DNA of 64,000 bases from Pseudomonas pseudonitroreducens (lineage in GTDB: Bacteria > Pseudomonadota > Gammaproteobacteria > Pseudomonadales > Pseudomonadaceae), in the NCBI RefSeq assembly GCF_021603645.1, contig NZ_BQHJ01000001.1, positions 744,001-808,000 on the forward strand, given 5' to 3'. The notes under the pieces are model-generated. The model saw only the letters and a list, made by a program, of their open reading frames with translations, had not been told where the DNA came from and did not search any database. Numbering within the stretch: the first letter of the stretch is position 1; the number at the start of each line of letters is the position of its first letter. A program made the translations under genes and the position numbers. Shown here in pieces: positions 41,940-50,029 of the stretch.

Positions 41940-42320
41940 ATGTATATCGGGAAGGTCGCCGAGCTGTCCGGCACCACGGTCAAGTGCATTCGTCATTACG
42001 AGGACATCGGCCTGCTGCCCACGCCGCAGCGGCTGGGCAAGTACCGTGTCTACACGCAGGAGGCGGTCGAGCTGCTGCTGTTCATCAAGTGCGCCCAGCA
42101 GTTGGGATTCCGCCTCAGGGAGATGCAGGAAATCTTCCAGCGCGGCGATGAGCTTTCGCGCGCGGAGCTGGTGCGCCAGGCGATTGCCGCGAAGAAGGAG
42201 GAGCTGAGCTGTCGCATCGAGGAACTGCAGCGCCATTACAACGGCCTGGAAGACTTCGAGCAGAGCCTGCTGGGCCCCACCGCTCTCTGCGACCTGCAGC
42301 GTCTGCCGGCGGTGGGCTGA
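41940..42320 (+). CDS. MerR-family transcriptional regulator
   Basis: A 126-residue regulator. The MerR DNA-binding domain is YIGKVAELSGTTVKCIRHYE through DIGLLPTPQRLGKYRVYTQE, and the coiled-coil dimer helix is at about 82-112. The C-terminus has a Cys (TALCDLQRL), but no metal-binding pair such as CueR's is obvious. It likely activates the promoter at 41235-41266, controlling the quinone reductase and itself; the effector is unknown. Confidence 0.88.
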   Translation: MYIGKVAELSGTTVKCIRHYEDIGLLPTPQRLGKYRVYTQEAVELLLFIKCAQQLGFRLREMQEIFQRGDELSRAELVRQAIAAKKEELSCRIEELQRHYNGLEDFEQSLLGPTALCDLQRLPAVG

Positions 42321-42404
42321 CGCCCCTCTGTCGCCTCGATTCGAGCAGCCCATGCCAGGGTCTTTACTGGCTCAGAGAGACTCTCGATCAGCGAGGCCGG
42401 TGTG

Positions 42405-42749
42405 ATGAACAGCGAAGAGGTGGTGCCCGAGACCCGGGGTGTGACGGTGGAGTTGCTGTCCGCGGTCGACCTTGGTCCGGAGATCGAAGGCATGGCGGGC
42501 CGCCAGTTGCGGATGCGCCGGGTGACCATCGAGCCTGGCGGCGTCTTCGGGCCAGTGCATGACCACGTGGACCGACCTGGCACGGTGTTCATCCTGCAGG
42601 GCAGCATCACCGACCATCGCAACGGCGTCGCCACGGATTACGGACCAGGCCTCGGCTGGCCCGAAGACCACACCACCACGCACTGGCTGGAGAATCGCGG
42701 CAGCGTGACGGCCGTGGAAATCTCGGTTGATATCGTCCGGCATCGCTGA
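42405..42749 (+). CDS. Small cupin protein
   Basis: A 114-residue single cupin barrel. MRRVTIEPGGVFGPVHDHVD carries the metal-binding histidines of motif 1, and ENRGSVTAVEISVDI is motif 2. ATG at 42405 follows GAGG eight bases upstream. It comes 84 bp after the MerR gene and may share its message. Activity not predictable. Confidence 0.75.
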   Translation: MNSEEVVPETRGVTVELLSAVDLGPEIEGMAGRQLRMRRVTIEPGGVFGPVHDHVDRPGTVFILQGSITDHRNGVATDYGPGLGWPEDHTTTHWLENRGSVTAVEISVDIVRHR

Positions 42750-42900
42750 GTGCCACCTCGTAGCTGCGCTCCGTGGTGTCGGCCAGCCTGCGCAGGGCGC
42801 CGAGCGGTTGGTTGCCGCTGATTTCGCTCCTGCACTGCCGGGTGGCTGCCCGCAGCGACAAGCCCTTCCCGACGATGACTCGCCCGGGCTTTCCCCCTGC

Positions 42901-42914
42901 TTGATATGCATCAA
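42901..42914. promoter_or_regulatory. Anr/Fnr box
   Basis: TTGATATGCATCAA is a perfect match to TTGATNNNNATCAA. Its centre is 61 bp before the dehydrogenase ATG, leaving room for a class II Anr promoter with a start near 42949. Confidence 0.8.
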
Positions 42915-42968
42915 CGGGATTTCACAGCGGCCAAGCACACTGGACCTTCCAAGCAAGGAGAAAGAACG

Positions 42969-44063
42969 ATGGCAATGATGAAAGCGGCGATCTTCGTGGA
43001 GCCGGGTCGAATCGAACTGGCGGACAAACCCATTCCGGAGATAGGCCCCAACGACGCGCTGATCCGCATTACCACGACCACCATCTGTGGTACTGACGTG
43101 CACATCCTCAAGGGTGAATACCCGGTCGCCAGGGGGCTGACCGTTGGCCATGAGCCTGTTGGCGTCATCGAGAAACTCGGCAGTGCGGTCAAGGGCTACC
43201 GCGAAGGCCAGCGGGTCATCGCCGGGGCGATCTGCCCGAATTTCAATTCCTATGCCGCGCAGGATGGCGTGCCTTCGCAGGATGGCAGTTACCTGATCGA
43301 GAGTGGCCGCTGCGCCTGCCACGGCTACAAGGCCACCGCCGGCTGGCGCTTCGGCAACCTGATCGACGGCACCCAGGCTGAATACGTGCTGGTGCCGGAC
43401 GCCGAAGGCAACCTCGCACCGATCCCGGACAGCCTCACCGACGAGCAGGTGCTGATGTGCCCCGACATCATGTCGACCGGCTTCAAGGGCGCCGAGAACG
43501 CCAATATCCGCATCGGCGATACCGTGGTCATCTTCGCCCAGGGGCCGATCGGCCTGTGCGCCACCGCCGGTGCCCGCCTGCTCGGCGCCTCGACCATCAT
43601 CGCGGTGGACGGCAATGAGCACCGGCTGGGCATCTCCCGCAGCATGGGCGCCGATGTCACGCTGGACTTCACGAAGTGCGACGTGGTGGAAGAGGTGATG
43701 AAGCTCACCGGCGGGCGCGGCGCCGATTCGTCCATCGAATGCCTGGGCCTGCCGAGTACCTTCGAGCAGGCGATGAAAGTGCTCAAGCCGGGCGGGACCT
43801 TGTCGAGCCTGGGCGTGTACTCCAAGGATGTGCAGATACCGCTTTCCGCCTTCGCGGCCGGCCTGGGTGACCACCGCATCAATACCGCCCTGTGCCCCGG
43901 CGGCAAGGAACGCATGCGCCGGCTGATGAGCATCATCGAGTCGAACCGTGCCGACTTCGGCTCGCTGGTGACGCACCACTACGCACTCGATGACATCGTC
44001 AGCGCCTATGACCTGTTCGCCCATCAGCGCGACGGTGTACTGAAGATCGCCATCAAGCCGTGA
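42969..44063 (+). CDS. NADP-type secondary alcohol dehydrogenase (zinc)
   Basis: A 364-residue medium-chain zinc alcohol dehydrogenase of the Thermoanaerobacter/Clostridium secondary-ADH type. Zinc ligands are Cys in TTTICGTDVH, His in VGHEPVGV and Asp in CPDIMSTGFKGAENANI, the Asp being characteristic of this subfamily. The NAD(P) fold is FAQGPIGLCATAGARLLGA. Its usual substrates are short secondary alcohols such as isopropanol; others such as butanediol are possible. AAGGAG precedes the start. The upstream Anr box points to expression when oxygen is low. Confidence 0.9.
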   Translation: MAMMKAAIFVEPGRIELADKPIPEIGPNDALIRITTTTICGTDVHILKGEYPVARGLTVGHEPVGVIEKLGSAVKGYREGQRVIAGAICPNFNSYAAQDGVPSQDGSYLIESGRCACHGYKATAGWRFGNLIDGTQAEYVLVPDAEGNLAPIPDSLTDEQVLMCPDIMSTGFKGAENANIRIGDTVVIFAQGPIGLCATAGARLLGASTIIAVDGNEHRLGISRSMGADVTLDFTKCDVVEEVMKLTGGRGADSSIECLGLPSTFEQAMKVLKPGGTLSSLGVYSKDVQIPLSAFAAGLGDHRINTALCPGGKERMRRLMSIIESNRADFGSLVTHHYALDDIVSAYDLFAHQRDGVLKIAIKP

Positions 44064-44071
44064 GGCAGGGC

Positions 44072-44110
44072 AGGGAATGATCTTGCGTCTCCGGAGGAAG
44101 GTCATTCCCT
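44072..44110. terminator. Hairpin after the secondary alcohol dehydrogenase
   Basis: AGGGAATGATCTT pairs with AAGGTCATTCCCT (12 of 13 positions) around a 13-base loop, starting nine bases after the stop. There is no T-run, so it may be an mRNA-stabilising stem or a factor-assisted terminator. Confidence 0.5.
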
Positions 44111-44156
44111 GCAGCGTTCGCCCACTTGCGCAGGGCAGGGCAAGTCCAGCATTGCT

Positions 44157-44175
44157 GAGAACGATTGTCATGTTT
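44157..44175 (+). promoter_or_regulatory. Fur-box-like site before the sigma/receptor pseudogene
   Basis: GAGAACGATTGTCATGTTT matches the 19-bp Fur consensus at 12 positions. It lies 18 bp before the remnant ECF sigma start, where iron-controlled fecI-type genes carry a Fur site. Confidence 0.5.
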
Positions 44176-44192
44176 AACAAGACTGGACGTTC

Positions 44193-44534
44193 ATGGACAG
44201 CGGGCGGGCATTCGAACGGGATGTCGAGCGGCTTTACCTTGCCCACCACGGCTGGCTGAAGGGCTGGCTGCGCCGCCGCCCGGGCGAACACGCCGATGCC
44301 TAGGACCTGGCGCAGGACACCTCCGTGCGCAGCCGCAACCTGGCCTGGGTGCAGTCCGGCTACGCCATCTACAGCGGCCGCGTGGGCTAGCGCATCGACG
44401 ATCACCGGAGCCTTGCGCTGAACGGCAACAACCTGTTCGACAAGAAGTACTACCAGAGCGTCGGCGCCGTTTCCTGGGGCAAATTCTACGGTGAGCCGCG
44501 CAACTTCATGGTCACCCTGCAGGGGGCGTTCTGA
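44193..44534 (+). pseudogene. Fused remnant: ECF sigma factor N-terminus joined to TonB receptor C-terminus
   Basis: One reading frame of 114 codons with two internal TAG stops (44301-44303 and 44388-44390). Before the join it reads like a FecI-type sigma factor start (MDSGRAFERDVERLYLAHHG then WLKGWLRRRPGE...DA*DLAQDT). After it, from about SRNLAWVQSGY, it reads as the end of a siderophore receptor (NGNNLFDKKYYQSVG, YGEPRNFMVTLQGAF and stop). In such loci sigma factor, FecR-like regulator and receptor genes are adjacent, so a single internal deletion of roughly three to four kb would give this product. A Fur-like box remains upstream. It is non-functional. Confidence 0.8.
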
Positions 44535-44576
44535 GCGCGGCGCGTTTCGGGAAGCAGTTTCCGCTTCTGCTGTGTG

Positions 44577-44607
44577 TTGACCTCAACCTAGGTTGAGGTC
44601 CTAGAGT
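44577..44607 (+). promoter_or_regulatory. SoxR-like promoter with 19-bp spacer
   Basis: TTGACC (44577-44582), exactly 19 bp, then TAGAGT (44602-44607). The spacer region holds a perfect 22-bp palindrome (44579-44600) with arms GACCTCAACCT and AGGTTGAGGTC. Arms of the CCTCAA...TTGAGG kind and the stretched spacer are typical of SoxR, or a close MerR relative. It faces the DUF2165/SDR pair. Confidence 0.75.
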
Positions 44608-44684
44608 CCGTCCGGGCCTGTCTGCCGCCGCTGTTTCCGGCGGCGGGCGGGCGCATTCGGAACATGACCGCACAAGGACCCGGT

Positions 44685-45170
44685 ATGGACACCCACGCTT
44701 CACTGATGATTTTCCAGGCCATCTGTTTCCTCGGTTTCAGCCTCTGGCTGAGCATTGCGCTGATCAACAATCTGCACGCCTTCTCCAGTTCGGTCGCGGC
44801 GGTCGGCGCGACCATGGCGATGGCGCCGCTGCGCCAGCCACCGGTGATCGACTTCCCCTTGCTCGCGCGCGCACTGTCCTCGCCGACGCTGCATCGCCTG
44901 GTGCTGGTCGTCATTGTCCTGCTGCAGGCCATGGCAGCGCTCGCGGCCTGGGCCGGCTGCTACGAGCTGCTGCTGGGCGGCGACCCCGACGCGGCGCGCG
45001 CCTGGCTGAACCTGGCGCTGAGCGCGGCGCTGGCCTTCCTCTTCGGCATGCTGCTGGGCGGGCTCTGGTTCGGTTACTGGATTCGCCAGGAAGGGCTGCA
45101 GCTGACGCACCTGGTGCTGGTCATCTGGGTGTTGCTGAACTTCCTCGTCCTCAACCTTCGCTGGGATTGA
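44685..45170 (+). CDS. DUF2165 family small integral membrane protein
   Basis: A 161-residue inner-membrane protein with four helices (about 5-27, 62-85, 97-117, 135-158 by eye). The layout fits the DUF2165 / COG5472 family of unknown function. ATG at 44685 has AAGGA seven bases upstream; an in-frame ATG at 44664 lacks one. It is followed 27 bp later by an SDR gene, and both lie behind the SoxR-like promoter, hinting at a role under redox stress. Confidence 0.75.
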   Translation: MDTHASLMIFQAICFLGFSLWLSIALINNLHAFSSSVAAVGATMAMAPLRQPPVIDFPLLARALSSPTLHRLVLVVIVLLQAMAALAAWAGCYELLLGGDPDAARAWLNLALSAALAFLFGMLLGGLWFGYWIRQEGLQLTHLVLVIWVLLNFLVLNLRWD

Positions 45171-45197
45171 CGCGCCATGAATGCAGGGAGACAAGCG

Positions 45198-45914
45198 ATG
45201 AACATGCTGATCGTGGGAGCGGGCAGGGGGCTGGGACGGGCCCTGCTCGAAGGGCTTGGCCGTCCGGGGGATACGCTGATCGGCGTGTCGCGGCGGCGGC
45301 CGCAGTCCCTGGCGATGGCGCCGGGCGTCGATCTGCAGTGGATCGAAGCGGACCTCGCCCAGCCGGCTCCGGCGGTGGCGCAGATCGCGGCGCAGACGCC
45401 TGCCGCACTCGATGTGCTGATCTGCAACGTCGGTATCTGGGAGGAGCACGCCTTCAGCGAGCAGTACGCGTTCCTCGAGGACAGCGACGCGTCCATCGGC
45501 ACGCTGGTCGAGGTCAACATCACGGCCACCTTGCTGCTGCTCAAGCACCTGGTCCCGCGCTTGCTTGGCTCGGTGCGGCCGCAACTGATCCTCACCGGCT
45601 CGACCTCGGCGCTGCGCCAGAGCGGCCGTCCGGAAGTGGCATTCGGCGCCAGCAAGTTCGCCCTCAATGGCATGGCCGATGCGCTGCGTGAAAGCTTCCG
45701 CGATGAGCGCCTGGCGGTGACCGTGCTGCAACTGGGCAACCTGAACACCGACGACCTGCTTTCCACGCCGCTCGACGATGCGGCGGCGCGTGGGGAAGGG
45801 CAACTGATCCCGCTGCACGACGTGGTTACCCTGGTCGATGCGCTGCTGCGCTTGTCCAGCGCCTCGTTCGTGCGCGAGCTGACGTTGCCTGCCATCGCCG
45901 ACGCGCGCTTCTGA
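45198..45914 (+). CDS. Short-chain dehydrogenase-like protein with catalytic Tyr replaced by Phe
   Basis: A 238-residue SDR fold: MNMLIVGAGRGLGRALLEGL gives the dinucleotide loop, and CNVGIW replaces the NNAG motif. The active site reads Ser135 (TGSTSAL), Phe149 and Lys153 (FGASKFAL), so the catalytic tyrosine is missing. It may bind a ligand or have lost activity. AGGGAG lies seven bases before the start at 45198. Co-directional with the DUF2165 gene. Confidence 0.82.
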   Translation: MNMLIVGAGRGLGRALLEGLGRPGDTLIGVSRRRPQSLAMAPGVDLQWIEADLAQPAPAVAQIAAQTPAALDVLICNVGIWEEHAFSEQYAFLEDSDASIGTLVEVNITATLLLLKHLVPRLLGSVRPQLILTGSTSALRQSGRPEVAFGASKFALNGMADALRESFRDERLAVTVLQLGNLNTDDLLSTPLDDAAARGEGQLIPLHDVVTLVDALLRLSSASFVRELTLPAIADARF

Positions 45915-46037
45915 GCGCGACCAGGCTGCCCCGGCGCGGCCGCGGCGACCGCTCGAGCGAAACGGGCCGCATGGTAACCCGAGCGTCCTGTCAGGTCGGC
46001 GCCAGTGCCGCCGGCCCGGCGCCGTCGCCCAGTGCGC

Positions 46038-46781
46038 TCAGCGCTTCACGCAGACGAACAGGGCATTGCCCGAGCTGCCGGTCCAGGGCGTGATCCGCTG
46101 GTAGTCATGCTCGAAAATCTGCACCTCGAAGCGTGGCTCCAGCAGGCGCTGCAGCTCGACGAAGCTCAGGGCGACCATCGCGTGTTCGTCCTGCCAGGCC
46201 TGGGTCTCGCCAGCCGTGGTCTTCTCGATGCTCAGGCGCAGTGCCTGCTGCTCGCCCGTGCCGCTGTAGTACCAGCCCGAGCCGAAGGTGAACTGGCTGC
46301 CCTGGTGTTGCACCGAGTGGCGCACGAAGGAGCTGTTGTCGATCAGCCCCTTGTCCACGCTGTTGAAGCAGAACACACCGCCGTCGGCGAGTGCATCGTG
46401 CACGCTCGCCAGGCATGCCTGCAGCTGTTCCACGCCAGGGTTGTAGTGGATCGAGTAGAGGAAGCAGGTGATCAGGTCCAGCGGTTCCTCGACACCGAAG
46501 CTCGCCATGTCCTGCCGGCTGAAGTGCGCCTCCGGGCAGCGCTGGCGGGCGATGTCCAGCATTGGCTGATTGATGTCCAGGCCGGCGCTTTGATAGCCGA
46601 AGTCGAGGAAGTGGCGCACGTGCGGCCCGGTCCCGCAGGCCAGGTCCAGGTGCCGCCGTCCCGGGTTGCCGAACAACTGGTGCAGACGGCGCACACAGTG
46701 ACTCTGCGCCTGGTAGTCGATGTCGGCGCACATCAGGTCGTAGTAGGAGGACAGGTCGGTGTACAGCGCGTTGGAGGACAT
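46038..46781 (-). CDS. Class I SAM-dependent methyltransferase
   Basis: A 247-residue methyltransferase. Motif I is HLDLACGTGPHVRHF; LDINQPMLDIARQR is the ribose-binding acid; LDLITCFLYSIHY and LADGGVFCFNSV are motifs IV and V. It is the Pseudomonas/Streptomyces small-molecule O/N-methyltransferase type. ATG at 46781 (MSSNALYTDLSSYYDLM) is the family N-terminus. Substrate unknown. It stands alone. Confidence 0.88.
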   Translation of the reverse strand: MSSNALYTDLSSYYDLMCADIDYQAQSHCVRRLHQLFGNPGRRHLDLACGTGPHVRHFLDFGYQSAGLDINQPMLDIARQRCPEAHFSRQDMASFGVEEPLDLITCFLYSIHYNPGVEQLQACLASVHDALADGGVFCFNSVDKGLIDNSSFVRHSVQHQGSQFTFGSGWYYSGTGEQQALRLSIEKTTAGETQAWQDEHAMVALSFVELQRLLEPRFEVQIFEHDYQRITPWTGSSGNALFVCVKR

Positions 46782-47400
46782 AGGCAGCCAGACAGAGGTT
46801 CGCCGGAGGTTGAGGCGCGGCATGGTACATCAGCCCAGGTGGTTTTCCGCTGAAATCGGACTGGCGCACAGGCTCCCCAAGGGCGCATCGAGCGCTGCGC
46901 CGGTACGCTCGGATGCAAGCCCGCGCAGCCACTCTCGACAGCTAAGCGGGGCCGGCAGTGCGCCGTGCAGGGCCATTTTTTTCTTTGGCCGCGAAGATAT
47001 TTTTACTAATTTTCCTCGGCGTCGAGCTGAAGCACCATGCGCCCCCATTCGAACAACAACGTCCTTCGAGGCGGCCCAGCAGGAGTGCCCAGGTGCAAGC
47101 GTTCAACGAGTGGCGGCAGTGTTTTGCAGCGCAGGTTTTCTTCGGTGACGCCATGAACGGCGGCCTTCGGGTCGCCGCGTGGGAGGGTGCGCTCTTCGCG
47201 CAACGCCTCCCTGCTCCTGCGGCCACGCCAGCGTGGCGGGCCGTCCCGATCGAGCTCCGCTGAATTCCCCCGACAGCGGCTGCCCGACACTTCGCCCCGG
47301 CTGAAAGCTCCGGGCATCCGACCGCTGCGCAGGAAGCCTCGACCGGCATCACGCCGTTCCAGTCCAACGAGCCCAGAGGCTCGCAGTCCAAGAGTCAGCC
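46782..47400. other. Long gene-free divergent interval before the APC permease
   Basis: Contains no convincing gene. 46974-47025 is AT-rich (TTTTTTCTTT, TATTTTTACTAATTTTCC) and is the likely core promoter. Between it and the permease ATG are about 375 bp with stems, including GGGAGG.TGCG...CGCA...CCTCCC (47181-47211) and GCCACGC-CA-GCGTGGC (47222-47237). This would give the permease a long structured leader. Confidence 0.45.
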
Positions 47401-48786
47401 ATGAAAAAAACAACAAGCGTGTCCGATACCTCCTTGCCTGCCCATCAACCCCATGAGCCGTCCGCGTCCTCACGGTCCTTCCGCAAATCGCTGGGCATCC
47501 CGGCGCTGGTGCTGTTCGGCCTGGCCTACATGGTTCCGCTGGCGGTCTTCACCACCTACGGCCTGGTCACCCGCATGAGCAAGGGCCACCTGCCGGCGGC
47601 TTACCTGTTCACCCTCGCGGCCATGCTGCTGACCGCCTACAGCTATGGGCGCATGGTGCAGGCACACCCGTTTTCGGGCTCCGTCTACAGCTACACACGC
47701 AAGACCTTCGGCGCCGCTTTCGGCTTCATGGCGGGCTGGACGCTGCTGCTGGACTACATCTTCCTGCCACTGCTGAGCTACCTGCTGATCGGCATCTACA
47801 TGACCGACTACTTCCCTTCGGTCCCGCTGTCGGTGTGGATCCTCGGCTCCATTGCGCTGGTGACCCTGCTCAACCTCGTCGGCATCGAATCGATCACCCG
47901 GGTCAACTGGGTGCTGATCGTCGCGCAGATGGTGTTCGTGGTGGTGTTCATCGCCCTCTCGCTCAGCCACCTGGGCGCCCAGCCGGAGCCGGTGGCACTG
48001 GTCCAGCCCTTCTATGACGAGCATTTCAGCCTGCCGCTGGTGATGTCCGGCGCGGCGGTGCTGTGCCTGTCGTTCCTCGGCTTCGATGCCGTGTCGACCA
48101 TGGCCGAGGAAACCCCGGAGCCGCGTCGGCAGATTCCCGCGGCGATCATGCTGGTGACCCTGATCGGCGGCCTGCTGTTCATCGTCATGGCCTACTTCGG
48201 CCAGCTGGTGTTCCCCGAGTGGCAGGCGCTCACCGATGCCGATTCCGCGTCGCTCGATGTGCTGCGCCGCATCGGCGGCGAGTGGCTGGTGACCTTCTTC
48301 ACCGCGACCTATGTGGCGGGGTGCTTCGCCTCGGCAATGGTGTCCCAGGCGAGCGTCTCCCGCGTGCTCTTCGCCATGGGCCGCGACGGCGCGCTGCCCC
48401 GCGTGTTCGGCAAGCTGGTGACGAAGAAGCGCGTGCCGGCCACCGCGATCATGCTGATCAGCCTGCTCTCGCTGATCGCGCTGTTCGTCACCCTGGATAC
48501 CGTCGCCAACATGATCAGTTTCGGCGCGCTGTTCGCCTTCTCCGCGGTGAATCTGGCGGTGATCAAGCACTACCTGGTCGATGAGCGCCTGCGCGGCCGC
48601 GGCAACTACCTGCGCTACGGCGCGCTGCCGGCGGTGGGTTTCCTCAGCACCATCTGGCTCTGGTCGAGCCTGTCGGGGATGTCCTTCATGATCGGCTTCG
48701 CCTGGATGTGCCTGGGCTTCGTCTGCCTGGCCAGCGCGACGCGGATGTTCCAGCAGAAGCTGCCGGACCTCAACATGGCCGAGTGA
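47401..48786 (+). CDS. APC-family amino acid/polyamine permease (PuuP-like)
   Basis: A 461-residue, 12-helix inner-membrane transporter of the amino acid-polyamine-organocation family. Helix 1 reads GIPALVLFGLAYMVPLAVFT, and FSGSVYSYTRKTFGAAFGFM is a conserved intracellular segment. Its closest general type is PuuP/putrescine importer-like. The polyamine-type genes that follow (47-54 kb) support amine uptake. A long leader precedes the start, and a strong hairpin follows the stop. Confidence 0.88.
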   Translation: MKKTTSVSDTSLPAHQPHEPSASSRSFRKSLGIPALVLFGLAYMVPLAVFTTYGLVTRMSKGHLPAAYLFTLAAMLLTAYSYGRMVQAHPFSGSVYSYTRKTFGAAFGFMAGWTLLLDYIFLPLLSYLLIGIYMTDYFPSVPLSVWILGSIALVTLLNLVGIESITRVNWVLIVAQMVFVVVFIALSLSHLGAQPEPVALVQPFYDEHFSLPLVMSGAAVLCLSFLGFDAVSTMAEETPEPRRQIPAAIMLVTLIGGLLFIVMAYFGQLVFPEWQALTDADSASLDVLRRIGGEWLVTFFTATYVAGCFASAMVSQASVSRVLFAMGRDGALPRVFGKLVTKKRVPATAIMLISLLSLIALFVTLDTVANMISFGALFAFSAVNLAVIKHYLVDERLRGRGNYLRYGALPAVGFLSTIWLWSSLSGMSFMIGFAWMCLGFVCLASATRMFQQKLPDLNMAE

Positions 48787-48796
48787 TCGCAGGCCG

Positions 48797-48831
48797 CGAG
48801 GGGTTCCCGCGCCGGGCGCGGGAACCCCTCG
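48797..48831. terminator. Strong hairpin after the APC permease
   Basis: CGAGGGGTTCCCGCGC and GCGCGGGAACCCCTCG form a perfect 16-bp stem with a three-base loop. T-run is absent (TCGTC). Confidence 0.7.
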
Positions 48832-48968
48832 TCGTCAGTAGGTGCCGTGCAAGGTCGGCATCACATTGCGTGGCTCACCTGGGACGTTCGAGCCCCAGGG
48901 GATTCCGACGCCGGGCGCCTGCAAGGGGCGGCGAGCGTGGCGGATCCGGCACTGCGAGGGACCGCCGA

Positions 48969-49871
48969 TCAGAGCTCCAGCCGCTGCTCCTCGAACCAGT
49001 CGAGCACCGCCTGGCAGGCCGGGTGGGCGGCGCCGCTGTCGCGCAGCCACAGGGCGTAGCGGCCGCCGGTTTTCAGCGCTTCGCCGAAAGGCACGATGAG
49101 GTCGCCGCGCTGCAGGGCGTCGTGGGCCAGCAGGCGGTCGGTCATCGCCACGCCCAGGCCACGGGTGGCGGCGTCCAGCGCCAGGTCATCGAGGTTGAAC
49201 AGCATGTGCTTGAACTGCGTGGGTGGTGGCGCGGCCTGGGCGCGCAGCCACTGCGGCCATTCCAGGCCGCCGCTGGAGGCGTGGATCAGCGGGTGCCGGG
49301 CCAGCTCCTCCAGTGAGCGCGGCGGTTCCTGGCCGTCGTCCAGGCGCGGGGCGCACACTGGGATCAGGTATTCGTCGTACAGCGGCGTCAGTGCGCGGCC
49401 CTGCGGGTCGCTGCCGCTGGGCAGGTAGAGCACGTAGGCGTCGCAGTCGCCGCCATCGTCCACCACTTCGCCGCCCACCGTCTCGATGGACAGGCACAGC
49501 TCCGGGTGTCGCGAATAGAAGGAGCTCAGGCGCGGCAACAGCCAGCGTACCGCCAGCGAGACGAAGATGCGGATGCGGAAGGGCCGCTCCGCCGAGGCCG
49601 GGGCCAGGCGTTCCTCCAGGCGCAGCAGTTGCTGCAGCATGCCCTCGGCCACCGTGTACACCTCGCGGCCGGCGTCGGTCAGCGCCACCTTGCGGCTGGT
49701 GCGGTCGAACAGCGGTACGCGGTAGTACTCCTCGAGTTGCTGAACCTGGCGGCTGATGGCGCTCTGGGTCAGGTGCAACTGTTGTGCGGCCGCTGTGAAG
49801 CTGCCGGACTCGGCGACCTGCACCAGGGCCTGCAGCGCCTGCAGGGAGGGAACGCGCAGCAGTCTGTCCAT
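48969..49871 (-). CDS. LysR-type regulator of the amine locus
   Basis: A 300-residue LysR regulator with the GcvA-like N-terminus LQALQALVQVAESGSFTAAA and HTH QSAISRQVQQLEEYY. The effector domain follows from about residue 95. It is divergent from the FAD oxidoreductase operon beginning at 50030 (158-bp gap), so that operon is the probable target. The region 48838-48968 between it and the permease has no gene. Confidence 0.88.
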   Translation of the reverse strand: MDRLLRVPSLQALQALVQVAESGSFTAAAQQLHLTQSAISRQVQQLEEYYRVPLFDRTSRKVALTDAGREVYTVAEGMLQQLLRLEERLAPASAERPFRIRIFVSLAVRWLLPRLSSFYSRHPELCLSIETVGGEVVDDGGDCDAYVLYLPSGSDPQGRALTPLYDEYLIPVCAPRLDDGQEPPRSLEELARHPLIHASSGGLEWPQWLRAQAAPPPTQFKHMLFNLDDLALDAATRGLGVAMTDRLLAHDALQRGDLIVPFGEALKTGGRYALWLRDSGAAHPACQAVLDWFEEQRLEL

Positions 49872-50029
49872 CGGGCTTCCCTCTGCAATCTATGCGTTTT
49901 GCGAATACAAGGATGAAAAATGAGCGTTGGTGCGTCCAGCGCTACTGCCCGTAGATTCTGGCCATGACGCGCCATCGGGGAAATCGCTTGGATACGCCCG
50001 GCGCATGGATTGTGAAGGAGTGCCGGGCA

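Noticed and set aside
42750-42968. Possible gene remnant between the cupin and dehydrogenase genes
   Set aside because: Only short broken frames on either strand; better explained as promoter DNA carrying the Anr box.
48838-48968. Minus-strand ORF reading WGSNVPGEPRNVMPTLHGTY at its end
   Set aside because: It overlaps the LysR gene in another frame and has no homology I can recognise; the terminus resembles real protein but evidence is too thin.
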